The notes: generated from the sequence alone by a model not told the origin. A DNA stretch of 48,498 nt from Marinilabiliaceae bacterium (GCA_016342595.1 JAEINY010000012.1:1-48498), one strand, 5' to 3'; positions 36,401 through 45,111 are shown, numbered from the stretch's first letter. Program-made: numbers and translations.

Positions 36401-37193
36401 ATTACAGCGCCTCATTAACCCTTTTATATTGCGACGTACCAAAGAGAAAGTGGCCTCTGAGTTACCGCCTAAAACCGAAGATGTCATCATCTGTGATATG
36501 GAACCGGCACAGCGTAAAGTATATGATGCCTACCGGAATAAATACCGCAATCAGTTGCTCGGTAATGTGGAAGAAGAGGGCATTGGTAAAACCAAGATGA
36601 TGGTGTTGGAGGCGTTGATCCGTTTGCGTCAGATTTGTGATTCGCCGGTACTGTTAAGGGATGAAAAAATTGATGTGACCGAGTCGGTGAAGATACGTGA
36701 GATTATTCAGCACATTACCGATAAAACGGCCAATCATAAAATTTTAATCTTCTCCCAATTTGTACAGATGCTCAAGTTGGTGAAAGATGAATTAATTAGT
36801 CGCAGCATACCCTTTGAGTACCTGGATGGTAAAAGTACATCGGTACAGCGCGAACGATCGGTGAATAATTTTCAGGAAAATGAGGAATTACGTGTCTTTT
36901 TGATCAGTTTGAAGGCGGGTGGAACAGGGCTTAACCTGACTGCTGCTGATTATGTGTTTATCCTGGATCCCTGGTGGAACCCGGCTGTGGAAAACCAAGC
37001 CATTGACCGTTGTTATCGTATTGGGCAGGATAAAAAGGTATTTGCTTATCGCATGATCTGTAAAGATACTGTGGAGGAGAAAATCTTAAAGCTGCAGGCC
37101 AGGAAAAAGAAGATCGCCGGTGATATTGTACAAACCGATGAAAACATCATGAAAACCCTGGATGTGGAGGACATACAAGAATTGTTTTCGTAA
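33456..37193 (+). CDS. SWIM zinc finger plus SNF2-family DNA helicase/ATPase
   Basis: This 1245-residue cytoplasmic protein joins an N-terminal SWIM zinc finger to a C-terminal SNF2 ATPase. The SWIM ligands follow CxCx7CxH: Cys73, Cys75, Cys83 and His85. Residues about 130-770 form a large intermediate region typical of bacterial SNF2 proteins. The ATPase begins near 775 (TADLRPYQKEGLNWLNFL), with Walker A Lys816 in DDMGLGKT and motif II DESQ at 906-909. The second RecA lobe carries SLKAGGTGLNLTAADYV and DRCYRIGQDKKV. SNF2 proteins translocate on double-stranded DNA and remodel DNA-protein complexes. The bacterial target is unknown. It is transcribed alone, and the 42-bp tandem array begins about 16 bp after its stop codon. 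Confidence 0.95.
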   Translation: MAKQEIGEYITEFIELYTMDTVKQKGKKLYRDGRVTLQLYRKDLDTWIFSVKGSKMYKLHIRNLNNRYVETSCSCRFTGGSVCKHAVAALLYLADVDADVETGMNRRRAESALTPSVERPEWGLELRYYHDITEGQIEDLTSYSAFRDVKYGYGSGRIKHIQVEEKRIQFILDTPYVEDARVSFKYDNGKVYVSSSEKVMSNNLNEIEAYCLLKIAQSNTPNLLELIFDNKYKEDNKRLYSEYGLGENADFYHYFTFGFDHEKGLIAVPTEFATGILPVDENHQLVQDILTNLDKDTLFLNAIENLDKQEREMGFVLSLINPADIYSESNRIFEVMPLIGKPNKDKTLLGSHVEEYDGGAQEYLIKRSKGAEELMDIQANYSSTTDEANRFHVQKRAMELLAKEKHVYLRPGNYYGKLKKSDLKSISISENDIDVNYQVTQDSTFVGLELKLSINGEVVDIASIDRDKSGEFIYFINNAYHIATDYRAACLINRYAAPLKMVKSHKDQFLKQLIQPLATQVDMQFSPGVYDIETVELDFQKKQIFLSEKKQHLVITPKVQYHHGQSVQLNTHGNVLVEEEGQLVQYKRNFELEQDFVDFITSLHDSFDAQKSHKLFHIHHQDFSKEMWFYKFFDILQMNNVEVYGLKDLKGFKYSPHKGHVSTSVSSGQDWFEVNIEVTFGDNKVKLSDIRKAVLKNQRYIQLKDGSVGILPTEWFHKFEKYFRHGEIQNDKLAVSKLRFSIIDDLFDNIDDEQILDELNEKRQKLANFTEIAQTTIPEEITADLRPYQKEGLNWLNFLHEMNWGGILADDMGLGKTLQVLTFVQRLVKENETPNLVVIPTTLLFNWENEINKFAPNLKALYHYGSTRASDTAEFDQYNLIFTTYGTLLRDIPMLSEFQFNYIILDESQAIKNPASRRFKAANLLKANNRIALSGTPIENSTFDLYAQMSFVNRGFLGAMNGFKENFSNAIDKEGDEVRAAELQRLINPFILRRTKEKVASELPPKTEDVIICDMEPAQRKVYDAYRNKYRNQLLGNVEEEGIGKTKMMVLEALIRLRQICDSPVLLRDEKIDVTESVKIREIIQHITDKTANHKILIFSQFVQMLKLVKDELISRSIPFEYLDGKSTSVQRERSVNNFQENEELRVFLISLKAGGTGLNLTAADYVFILDPWWNPAVENQAIDRCYRIGQDKKVFAYRMICKDTVEEKILKLQARKKKIAGDIVQTDENIMKTLDVEDIQELFS

Positions 37194-37208
37194 AGATCGT
37201 TTAGAGAA

Positions 37209-37842
37209 GGCTGCATTCTGTTTTTGTAGAATGCAGTTGATTTCACTCTATCCGGCGAACCGACGTCATTAAGTTAAGGCTGAAGGCCTTTAACAACAAA
37301 GCTTGGGGCGTAACCCCAAGTATTTTTGCAAATGATAATTATCACCCTGAAAGGGTGAAACAATTCGTTTTCTGTAGTTTGTATCAGACCTTCAGCCTGA
37401 TGTTTCTGATTCTCTTATTTCTTGGGGCGATGCCCCAAGTTTTGATGTTTCAGACTTTCAGTCTGTTAAAAGCTCAAGAATTCTTAACTTAATGACATTG
37501 ATCCGGCGAACCAGTATTGTAGAATGCAGCCTGTATCACTCTGTCGGGCAAGCTGATTTTATAGAATGCAGTTTACATTACTCTATCCGGCGAGCTGATT
37601 TTATAGAATGCAGTCTACATCACTCTGTCCGGCGAACTGTTTTTGTAGAATGTAGTCTACATCACTCTGTCCGGCGAACTGTTTTTGTAGAGTGCAGCCT
37701 GCATTATTCTGTCCGGCGAGCTGGTTTTATGGAATGCAGCCTGCATTACTCTGTCCGGCGAGCTGGTTTTGTAGAATGTAGCCTGCATCACTCTGTCCGG
37801 CGAACTGGTTTTATAAAACGCAGCCTGCATCACTCCGTCTGG
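37209..37842. repeat. 42-bp tandem repeat array, nine full units plus a truncated one
   Basis: The core GAATGCAG or a close variant begins at 37229 and then at 37522, 37564, 37606, 37648, 37690, 37732, 37774 and 37816, an exact 42-bp period after the interruption. Each unit has the self-complementary part GAATGCAG/CCTGCATT followed by CTCTGTCCGGCGAACTG. The left edge, CTGCATTCT/AGAATGCAG, is a shortened unit. Because 42 is a multiple of three, a plus-strand frame (14-residue period VECSLHHSVRRTVF) stays open, but it has no start context or family, so I treat the array as non-coding. Confidence 0.9.
37262..37500. mobile_element. MITE-like element inserted in the 42-bp array
   Basis: This 239-bp non-coding element has 14-bp perfect terminal inverted repeats, GTCATTAAGTTAAG (37265-37278) and CTTAACTTAATGAC (37483-37496). 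It is flanked by a 12-bp direct repeat ATCCGGCGAACC (37250-37261 and 37501-37512). Inside are several small hairpins: CTTGGGGCGTAACCCCAAG, CACCCTGAAAGGGTG, CTTGGGGCGATGCCCCAAG and CAGACTTTCAGTCTG. Removing the element and one direct repeat (251 bp) puts the flanking units exactly 42 bp apart, which supports insertion with target duplication. No transposase is present. Confidence 0.8.
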
Positions 37843-38212
37843 CCATGTGAGATTATGGTAATTTATCTGAAAGCATTTGATATCAAAGCTTGGGGCATTG
37901 CCGCAAGTAGCTTTTAAAGAACCACAATCACCCTGAATGGGAGAGATAAGAGGTTTTTTAATAAACTCCCTCAGTTTTTTAGTCTACACAGGAATAACAA
38001 AACAAACACTCACAAGTTAGAAAAGAGCTTATCTGTTTATATCTATTGTCAGGTAATCAACTCTTTATCTCCTTCGGAGAAATAGATGTGCATACACTAT
38101 CCCATTCTACAATATTCTATCCGCCCGGCGGAATTGGCCGGGGCATTTTATTATTGTAGCGAATAGTTGAACAGATAATTCAAAAATCAGCCCGATTATT
38201 CAACCATTATTT
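37843..38212. other. Intergenic region with a decayed second copy of the hairpin element
   Basis: From about 37866 to 37950 the sequence CTGAAAGCATTTGATATC, AAAGCTTGGGGCATTGCCGC and ATCACCCTGAATGGG follows the order of the left half of the inserted element at 37280-37357, with mismatches that break its hairpins. The remainder up to the sigma factor promoter has small hairpins (TCTCCTTCGGAGA near 38070; CCGCCCGGCGG near 38121) and no gene. Confidence 0.6.
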
Positions 38213-38220
38213 TAATTTTG
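38213..38220 (+). promoter_or_regulatory. Candidate -7 element of the sigma factor 2 gene
   Basis: TAATTTTG matches TAnnTTTG. It overlaps the in-frame TTG at 38218, so that TTG cannot be the start if this promoter is used; the ATG at 38242 is favoured. Confidence 0.5.
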
Positions 38221-38241
38221 TCCGAACCCTTTTCCGAACAC

Positions 38242-38838
38242 ATGACACAGGATAGTCTTAAATTAGTGATAGCTCGTCTCATTCAATCCGATAAGCAGGC
38301 ATTGGAGAAATTGGTGGATTTATATTACAATCGACTGATGGGTTTTGCTATGCCGGTGGTGAAGAGTCATGATGTGGCCGAGGAGGTGGTGATGGATGCC
38401 TTTATGAAATTATGGGATCAGCGGGCTACACTGGCTGATGTGCGTAATCTGGAGACTTACCTCTATGTGATGGTGCGTAACCTGTCACTGAATTACCTGA
38501 GAAAAAAGAAGGAGTCCTTGTTCGAGTTATTAGATGATGAACACCTCACACTGGCGCGTTATGATCAAACGCCTGAAGGTACCCTCATTACAAGTGAAAT
38601 GTTAGAACAGGTCAATCAAGCGGTAGAGGCCTTACCCCCCAAATGTAAGTTGATCTTTAAATTACTTCGTGAAGATGGGGTCAGCCGGAAAGAGGCGGCT
38701 GAAATACTGAATATATCCGTCAAAACCATCGATAATCAGATTGCCATAGCCGTTGAACGCATTGCCAAAGCCTTGCATATTGACCTTTCTTCGAAAAAGA
38801 ATCGTTCTGGTTTACAGTTCTTTTTATTGATGATGTAA
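38242..38838 (+). CDS. ECF RNA polymerase sigma factor (uptake locus 2)
   Basis: This sigma-70 family ECF protein of about 198 residues has region 2 motifs LEKLVDLYYNRLMGFAMPVV and DVAEEVVMDAFMKLWDQRA. Region 4 reads EDGVSRKEAAEILNISVKTI, a helix-turn-helix. It belongs to the Bacteroidota group paired with FecR anti-sigma factors and SusC transducers. An in-frame TTG at 38218 sits inside a promoter-like TAATTTTG, so I start at the ATG at 38242. The anti-sigma gene begins 71 bp downstream behind an AAAGGAGG ribosome binding site. It should be released when the linked SusC senses its glycan. Confidence 0.93.
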   Translation: MTQDSLKLVIARLIQSDKQALEKLVDLYYNRLMGFAMPVVKSHDVAEEVVMDAFMKLWDQRATLADVRNLETYLYVMVRNLSLNYLRKKKESLFELLDDEHLTLARYDQTPEGTLITSEMLEQVNQAVEALPPKCKLIFKLLREDGVSRKEAAEILNISVKTIDNQIAIAVERIAKALHIDLSSKKNRSGLQFFLLMM

Positions 38839-38909
38839 AAAAAAGTAAATTTCTTTTAGGGACTTTTCGGATTTCTTGTGTCCTCTCAATACAAAGGAGG
38901 ATAGAAAGG

Positions 38910-39884
38910 ATGAAAGTAAGTAAAATAATCGGCCGGTATTTGTTGGGAAGTCAGTCTCGCGAAGAGCAAGATGACCTGAACCAGTGGATGGAGGAGAGCG
39001 AGGTCAATCGGGAAGGTGTTCATAACATGAAGGCCTTATGGGATCAGGAGGTGAAACAGACCGTGGGCGCACCGGAAGCCTTCAAATCAAAATTAACGTA
39101 TCGTCTCAACCAAAAAGTCAAGCTGGGTCGTAAACAACAACTGGCATTAACTGTGTGGAAGGTCGCAGCCGTATTTTTTATGGCTCTGGCAGTGGGGAGT
39201 TTTTATGTCCTCTTTAATCAAACGGCTCCCACCGGAGGAATGGCCCAAATTATTACCACTAAGGGACAGCGCACAAAAGCCATTTTACCCGATGGAACAG
39301 AAGTCATGGTCAATGCCAACTCTAAACTGGCATACAATCCTTACGAATGGTCGGCCAATCGCCTGGTGTCACTAACCGGAGAAGCCTTCTTTGAAGTGGT
39401 ACACCAATCGGATCATCCCTTTGTAGTGGATGCCAACGGTTACCAGGTGAAAGTTTTGGGGACTAAATTTAATGTGCGCTCTTATTCCAATGAATCATCC
39501 ATTGCCACAACACTGACAGAAGGTAAAGTGGAAATATATATACCTAAAATATCGGCCCGGGCCGTATTGGAGCCGGGTGATCAGTTTATTTACAATAAGC
39601 GAAGTGGTAAAACGGTTCAGGAACGAATTGATCCGTTGATTTCATCAGGATGGAAAGATGGCATTCTGAAATTTGAGAACGCGTCTTTCGATGAATTTGT
39701 CCAACGCATTGAGAATTATTATCAGATCGATATCATCTATAAGACCAATGAATTTAAGGATGTTCATTTCACGGGTACCTTTGATAATATCATGATCAGT
39801 CAGGTTTTTGAGATCGTGAACATCACCATACCCATTACCTTCTCAGTGCATGATAATCAAGTAGAAGTTCAACGTAGAAAATGA
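38910..39884 (+). CDS. FecR-family anti-sigma factor (uptake locus 2)
   Basis: This 324-residue inner-membrane protein has a cytoplasmic sigma-binding part (residues 1-80), a transmembrane helix (about 83-102), a periplasmic FecR domain (about 112-205, with ILPDGTEVMVNANSKLAYNP and LTGEAFFEVVHQSDHPF), and a DUF4974-like C-terminus (about 250-320, FENASFDEFVQRIENYYQ). By family knowledge it transmits a signal from the STN domain of SusC to the ECF sigma factor encoded just upstream. It has an unusually good ribosome binding site for this phylum (AAAGGAGG). A hairpin lies between it and susC. Confidence 0.93.
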   Translation: MKVSKIIGRYLLGSQSREEQDDLNQWMEESEVNREGVHNMKALWDQEVKQTVGAPEAFKSKLTYRLNQKVKLGRKQQLALTVWKVAAVFFMALAVGSFYVLFNQTAPTGGMAQIITTKGQRTKAILPDGTEVMVNANSKLAYNPYEWSANRLVSLTGEAFFEVVHQSDHPFVVDANGYQVKVLGTKFNVRSYSNESSIATTLTEGKVEIYIPKISARAVLEPGDQFIYNKRSGKTVQERIDPLISSGWKDGILKFENASFDEFVQRIENYYQIDIIYKTNEFKDVHFTGTFDNIMISQVFEIVNITIPITFSVHDNQVEVQRRK

Positions 39885-39914
39885 AATAGCCTATCGAATA
39901 GTTCTAAAGACAAA

Positions 39915-39940
39915 ACGGGAAATGCTGATACATCTCCCGT
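39915..39940 (+). promoter_or_regulatory. Hairpin in the susC 2 leader
   Basis: ACGGGA (39915-39920) pairs with TCCCGT (39935-39940), with additional ATG/CAT pairing inside. It lies between fecR and susC, 67 bp before the ATG at 40007, and matches the position of a hairpin in locus 1. Confidence 0.4.
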
Positions 39941-40006
39941 CTCAGCAGATTATTGCTACCAACAATAACTGCAGACTAAATATTAACTTAAAGTCAGGGT
40001 AAAATT

Positions 40007-43000
40007 ATGAAAAAAAATCTGTTTTTCATGAGGTGGAAGCCTTATGGTCTTAAACAAACTTTGCGGATTATGAAATTAACCGTGCTTATGCTCGTTATCG
40101 GGTTCTTGCAATTAAGTGCAAAAACCTATTCTCAAACAGAGAATTTCTCGTTGCAGATGAAAAACGTCTCCATCCAGGAATTCTTTAAAGTCATTGAGTC
40201 CCAGTCGGACGTGAAGTTCTTTTACCAGGATGAACAGCTCTTGGATGCCAACCAGGTTTCCGTGGATGTTTCCGGGAAAAGCCTGGATGAAGTATTGACG
40301 GACGTTCTAAAAGACACCCATCTTTCGTATCGGGTTTTGGAAAATCATGTGATTATTTTTGAGTCGAAGGCAAAAAGTGAAGCAATCACCTCAATAGCCG
40401 CTCAACAGCAAGAACTGCAAATCACCGGAAGAGTCATTGATAAGAATGGAGAGTCCTTACCCGGCGTGAATGTGTACGAGAAAGAAACCACCAATGGTGT
40501 GATTACCGGTATTGATGGAAAATTTACCCTTACGGTTTCCAATCCGGATGCAGTGATAGTTTTCTCTTTTGTTGGATTCGTACCACAGGAAGTCAATGTG
40601 GCTAGCCGCACCCAGCTTGACATTACTTTAGTGGAAGAGATGACCGGGCTGGAGGAAGTCGTAGTGGTGGGCTATGGTTCTCAAAAGAAGGTAAACCTTA
40701 CCGGGTCAGTTGCTAAAGTGGAAGGCGGAGCTATCGCTAAGATATCAAGCCCTAATACCTCCAAAGCACTTCAAGGCCTGGCCAATGGTATTACAGTTAT
40801 TGACCGTGGTGGTGCTCCGGGGGCTGATGATCCTCAGATATTCATCCGTGGTGTGGGTACTACCGGAAATTCTAATCCTTTGATATTAGTTGATGGAGTG
40901 GAAATGAGTTTGAGCGATGTGCCTTCTGCAGATATCGAAAATGTCTCGGTGCTAAAAGATGCGGCTTCAGCAGCCATCTATGGTTCCAGGGCAGCCCATG
41001 GGGTTATTCTGGTGACAACCAAAAGAGGTAAAGAAGGTAAGATGCGGGTATCCTATGATGGCTATGTAGGTATCCAGGATCGTGCTGTCAAGCCCGAGGC
41101 GGTTAGTGCACGTGAGTACATGGAAATGGTCAATGAGGCCAGTGTCAACAAAGGAAATTCGGCCATTTTTACGGAAAACGATATCACCATGACCGAATCA
41201 GGTGCTGACCCCTATCGCTATCCTTATGTGGTGTATCCCGACGAGATTTATAATGCCAACTATATTACTGAACACACAGTGAAAGTCTCTGGTGGTAGCA
41301 AGGAGGGTAAATACCTGCTTTCATTGAATTATCTGGACCAACCCGGTTTGACTGATAATACCAGTTTTGAAAGATATAATTTACGTTTAAACACCGACTT
41401 TAAAATTGGTGAGCGTTTAGGCATTGGTGCTGATATACAGTATAAGCATATGGACCGGGAATGGCCTGCAGGTCTTGGATCTGCCCAAGCCACAGCATGG
41501 TCAATGGTACCAACCACTCCCATCCGTCATGAAAATGGAAACTATGCGCTGGATGATCAAAATAATAACCCGGTGGCCTATCTTGATCCTTCCGTATCGG
41601 GCACTCAGGAATATATGAAGGATGAGGTGTATGCGAAATTAAGTGCCACCTATGAGATTTTGGACGGCTTGAACCTGAATGGTGTGGCAGCTGTAAATGG
41701 GGATTGGACCATGGATAAGACACATAACCGGACGCATAAATTTTACGGGGCCGACGATAATTACATCAACGCCTGGAATCCTCAAAGTAGTGTTTGGGAT
41801 CGTCGTATTTCAAGTTACCAAATTACATTAAGGGCCCTGGCTACTTATACAAAAATATTTAATGACACGCATGCTTTAAATGTGTTGGCAGGAGCCGAAC
41901 AGATTAGTCATCGCAGTCATTATTTAACAGGTAGCAGAAGTAACCTGATCTCAGACGATATGCCATTTATCTCATTGGGAGATTCTGAATTTCAGTATGC
42001 TTATAGTGATATTCAGCGGAATGGGTATTACCCGGTGCAATATGGGCTCAACTCTTTCTTCGGACGGGTTAACTACGGTTATAAAGAGCGCTACCTGTTT
42101 GAAGCGAACGTACGTAAGGATGGTTCTTCCCGTTTTGCTGAGGGCAATAAGTGGGGGGTATTCCCATCGGTATCTGCTGCATGGCGTATTTCTGAAGAAG
42201 GCTTTATGGCGAATGTAGATTTTATTTCGAACCTAAAAGTAAGAGCTTCATGGGGGCAAATGGGTAATGAACGCATTGGTGAATTTAAATATGCATCTCA
42301 ATATTCTGTTGAAGACAATGTTATGGATGGCAACCTGGTGACAGGCGTTACTCAGTATGACATGGCTAACTCAAACATCAGTTGGGAGACTGTGGAGCTA
42401 ACCAATGTAGGTCTTGACTTTACGCTATATGGCGGGAAAATATTCGGAGAGATGGAATATTACCGTAAGGATACCAGAGACATCTTGTTGACTTTAGGTA
42501 TACCTGCTTACATTGGTCTTGGAGCACCTGAGCAAAATGCTGGTGTGGTTCGTAACAGCGGTTTTGAAACACTACTGGGATACCGTAAAAGCCATGGTGA
42601 TTTTAAATTCACCACCACTTTTAACTTCTCCCATAATAAAAATGAATGGGTGGACCGTGCCAGTGATGACGAATACATTGATGGTTGGAAAATGCAGAAG
42701 GAAGGCAGTGCTCTGGATGCGTATTACATCTTCCGTACAGACGGCTTGATTGCCAATGAAGAGGCCCTGGCAGAGTACAAAAGTAAATTCACTGAGGATC
42801 CACGTGGAATAGACGGTTTGAAGCCTGGTGATATTAAATTTGTGGATGTAAATGGAGATGGTAAGATTGATAAAGATGACCGTGAAATCTATCATTCCAA
42901 TATTCCAAGGTTTACTTTTGGACTTAATTTTAATGCCGAGTATAAGGGATTTGACTTGAGCCTTTTCTTTCAGGGAGCCACCGGTGCTAATACATATGTG

Positions 43001-43384
43001 TATGGAGAATGGTATGAAGGGCCTTCGTATGGTGCTTTTACCGGTGTTCATTTCCGTGATCGCTGGACACCCGAAAATCAGGATGCCAATGCATCTATTC
43101 CTCGATTAGAAGCAGCTTCGGGTAGAAATTTCACAAAGTATAATGACTTCTTTTTGGCAAAGAATAATTACGTGCGCTTGAAAAATGCACAAGTAGGCTA
43201 CAACTTACCCGAAAGCCTTTTGAAAAAAGTTGACATTGAGAAAGCACGGATCTATGTATCCGGAACAAATCTATTTACCCTTAGCAGTCTTGATCAAGGT
43301 CTTGATCCGGAAAGTTTTGATGGACGGGTGAGAGCTTATCCAACCACCAAAATCATTTCTTTAGGACTGAATGTAACTTTTTAA
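40007..43384 (+). CDS. SusC/RagA family TonB-dependent outer-membrane transducer (uptake locus 2)
   Basis: This 1125-residue outer-membrane transporter has a long signal region (1-43), an STN domain (about 47-118, FSLQMKNVSIQEFFKVIE), a CarboxypepD_reg-like domain (about 137-208, GRVIDKNGESLPGVNVYEKE), a TonB box (about 216-228, EEVVVVGYGSQKK) and a plug with PLILVDGVEMS and SVLKDAASAAIYGSRAAHGV. The barrel ends in ISLGLNVTF. It imports an oligosaccharide through TonB energy and, through STN, signals to FecR. The susD gene starts 25 bp downstream. Linked putative clan GH-D and GH97 enzymes suggest an alpha-linked glycan ligand; that is inference. Confidence 0.96.
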   Translation: MKKNLFFMRWKPYGLKQTLRIMKLTVLMLVIGFLQLSAKTYSQTENFSLQMKNVSIQEFFKVIESQSDVKFFYQDEQLLDANQVSVDVSGKSLDEVLTDVLKDTHLSYRVLENHVIIFESKAKSEAITSIAAQQQELQITGRVIDKNGESLPGVNVYEKETTNGVITGIDGKFTLTVSNPDAVIVFSFVGFVPQEVNVASRTQLDITLVEEMTGLEEVVVVGYGSQKKVNLTGSVAKVEGGAIAKISSPNTSKALQGLANGITVIDRGGAPGADDPQIFIRGVGTTGNSNPLILVDGVEMSLSDVPSADIENVSVLKDAASAAIYGSRAAHGVILVTTKRGKEGKMRVSYDGYVGIQDRAVKPEAVSAREYMEMVNEASVNKGNSAIFTENDITMTESGADPYRYPYVVYPDEIYNANYITEHTVKVSGGSKEGKYLLSLNYLDQPGLTDNTSFERYNLRLNTDFKIGERLGIGADIQYKHMDREWPAGLGSAQATAWSMVPTTPIRHENGNYALDDQNNNPVAYLDPSVSGTQEYMKDEVYAKLSATYEILDGLNLNGVAAVNGDWTMDKTHNRTHKFYGADDNYINAWNPQSSVWDRRISSYQITLRALATYTKIFNDTHALNVLAGAEQISHRSHYLTGSRSNLISDDMPFISLGDSEFQYAYSDIQRNGYYPVQYGLNSFFGRVNYGYKERYLFEANVRKDGSSRFAEGNKWGVFPSVSAAWRISEEGFMANVDFISNLKVRASWGQMGNERIGEFKYASQYSVEDNVMDGNLVTGVTQYDMANSNISWETVELTNVGLDFTLYGGKIFGEMEYYRKDTRDILLTLGIPAYIGLGAPEQNAGVVRNSGFETLLGYRKSHGDFKFTTTFNFSHNKNEWVDRASDDEYIDGWKMQKEGSALDAYYIFRTDGLIANEEALAEYKSKFTEDPRGIDGLKPGDIKFVDVNGDGKIDKDDREIYHSNIPRFTFGLNFNAEYKGFDLSLFFQGATGANTYVYGEWYEGPSYGAFTGVHFRDRWTPENQDANASIPRLEAASGRNFTKYNDFFLAKNNYVRLKNAQVGYNLPESLLKKVDIEKARIYVSGTNLFTLSSLDQGLDPESFDGRVRAYPTTKIISLGLNVTF

Positions 43385-43408
43385 CCAAGTTGATAAAAAA
43401 GAATTAAA

Positions 43409-45085
43409 ATGAGAAATACGAACTATTCCATACTGTTATTGCTTCTGGTTTTTTTAGGACTACAGGCATGTAACGACAATATAAATCTGGATCCGGAAGG
43501 TATCATTACCGAAGAAAACTTCTTTACTTCCCCTGCCGACTTTGATAAGGCATTGGTGAGTGCTTATGCACGATGGAACTCTTCCGGTCATTATCACTGG
43601 ATGGAATCGACCACTGATAATGCTGTAACAACGCATGGGTGGAATCGGGGATTCGAAATGGGTCATGGTATTGCATCCAGCTTTTCCAGGTTTCCTGGTG
43701 ATAAATGGGGGCCATGCTATACATCCATTCAGCGTGTCAATACGATTATCCAGAACATTGATAACTACGACTGGGCTGCGAATGGTAAAGAGGATGAAAA
43801 AGCTCGTGTTCTGGGGGAAGCCAGAACCATGCGTGCATTCTATTATTATGAGCTGGTCGGATTGTTTGGTCGCCCCATGATGATATTGAAGACCCCTTCA
43901 TCCGTTGAAGAAGCCGAAAGTGTTAAGCAGGCAGAAAATCAGAAGGAGGTTTTTGATTTTATCTTGAAGGAGATGAAGGAATCCATTCCAGGATTGCCAG
44001 ATTATCCACAAAATAAATCCATTATTGGTAAGGCGGCGGCCCGTGCTTTCCGTGCGCGTTTTGCGGCTTCAGCAGCGGGTTATTTGAAAGATAATGAATA
44101 CTATAAGATTGTGCGTGATGAAACAGCTGAAATCCTGAAAATGCAATATGGGCTGGCTGATAGTTACGAATCGTTGTTCACTATGGGCAACGAGGATCTT
44201 GATGAAACCATCTTGCTACGCATGTACAATGTAGAGTTTAAAAACTGGTGGGGGGAGTTTTATCCTCAATCGGTATGGGGATATAGTGTTGTGGCGCCAA
44301 CCAAAGCCTTGGTGGATGCCTATGAGTACATTGCCCCTGAAATGGAATACCGCCCTTATGAAAATAAGGATCCTCGATTTAGTGCTTCCATTTATGCTCC
44401 CGGAATGGAGTTTAGAGATGGTTATTTTAATTCCATTCCTAATAATGTGAAGGATGGCAAGTTTCATCCTGACCGTGACTATGCCGATCTGAATGATCGT
44501 AGCGTAATTCAAGGTGATGTGTTTGGAGAAGGTGGTGGTGGCGAATGGAACAAAACACCTACCGGTTTTAATACGAAGAAGAATTTTACCGGTGAGAATA
44601 CCTGGGATACTTATAATAATTTGGTGTTGGTTCGTCTGGCTGAGGTAATGCTTTTAAGAGCTGAAGCTTTAACCGTTTTGGGCGAAAAAGATGGGGAAGT
44701 GCGTAGCCTGGTGCAGGCAGTCAGAGACCGTGCCGGGAATACCAATGATATAGACGAAATGGTTACGACTCGGTACAATGGTAGTTTATTAACGCTTATC
44801 CGCAATGAACAACGTGTGGAGTTGGCTTTAGAAGGAATGCGTCCATTTGACATCCGTCGTTGGGGAATTTTCGAAGAGGTAACTAAGGAAGCCGTTGAAG
44901 GCATTGAGTATCGTCAATTTGTTGATGGAGACGGTAATCTCTTGCCTTCTCCTGTCAGTGTAGTGAAGCAGGTTATTGATCCCGGTGCCCGTAAAGTGGT
45001 TGCAGAGGACTATTTCTGGTGGCCTATTCCACAGTTCGAGATAGATCAAAATCCAGGAAGAATTGATCAAAATCCTAAATGGTAA
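43409..45085 (+). CDS. SusD/RagB family nutrient-binding lipoprotein (uptake locus 2)
   Basis: This 558-residue surface lipoprotein has the lipobox LQAC with Cys21 as the lipidated residue. Typical SusD features follow: NINLDPEGIITEENFFTSPA after the lipobox, GEARTMRAFYYYELVGLFG in the TPR region (about 140-158), and EGMRPFDIRRWGIFEE with YFWWPIPQFEIDQNP at the C-terminus. It caps the SusC barrel and binds glycan at the cell surface. It belongs to the main SusD group, unlike the locus 1 protein. A terminator-like hairpin follows, so the downstream enzymes may have partly independent expression. Confidence 0.95.
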   Translation: MRNTNYSILLLLLVFLGLQACNDNINLDPEGIITEENFFTSPADFDKALVSAYARWNSSGHYHWMESTTDNAVTTHGWNRGFEMGHGIASSFSRFPGDKWGPCYTSIQRVNTIIQNIDNYDWAANGKEDEKARVLGEARTMRAFYYYELVGLFGRPMMILKTPSSVEEAESVKQAENQKEVFDFILKEMKESIPGLPDYPQNKSIIGKAAARAFRARFAASAAGYLKDNEYYKIVRDETAEILKMQYGLADSYESLFTMGNEDLDETILLRMYNVEFKNWWGEFYPQSVWGYSVVAPTKALVDAYEYIAPEMEYRPYENKDPRFSASIYAPGMEFRDGYFNSIPNNVKDGKFHPDRDYADLNDRSVIQGDVFGEGGGGEWNKTPTGFNTKKNFTGENTWDTYNNLVLVRLAEVMLLRAEALTVLGEKDGEVRSLVQAVRDRAGNTNDIDEMVTTRYNGSLLTLIRNEQRVELALEGMRPFDIRRWGIFEEVTKEAVEGIEYRQFVDGDGNLLPSPVSVVKQVIDPGARKVVAEDYFWWPIPQFEIDQNPGRIDQNPKW

Positions 45086-45111
45086 TTATACCATATCTTG
45101 ATTGCTTGAAT

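Noticed and set aside
37209..37842. CRISPR array
   Set aside because: Units are contiguous 42-bp tandem repeats with no unique spacers, and no cas genes are present.
37492..37917. 141-codon frame across the 42-bp array, a possible repeat protein
   Set aside because: The period is a multiple of three, so openness is automatic; the frame starts inside the inserted element and has no upstream signals.
38218..38241. TTG start for sigma factor 2
   Set aside because: It overlaps the TAATTTTG promoter element; the ATG at 38242 gives a normal sigma factor N-terminus.
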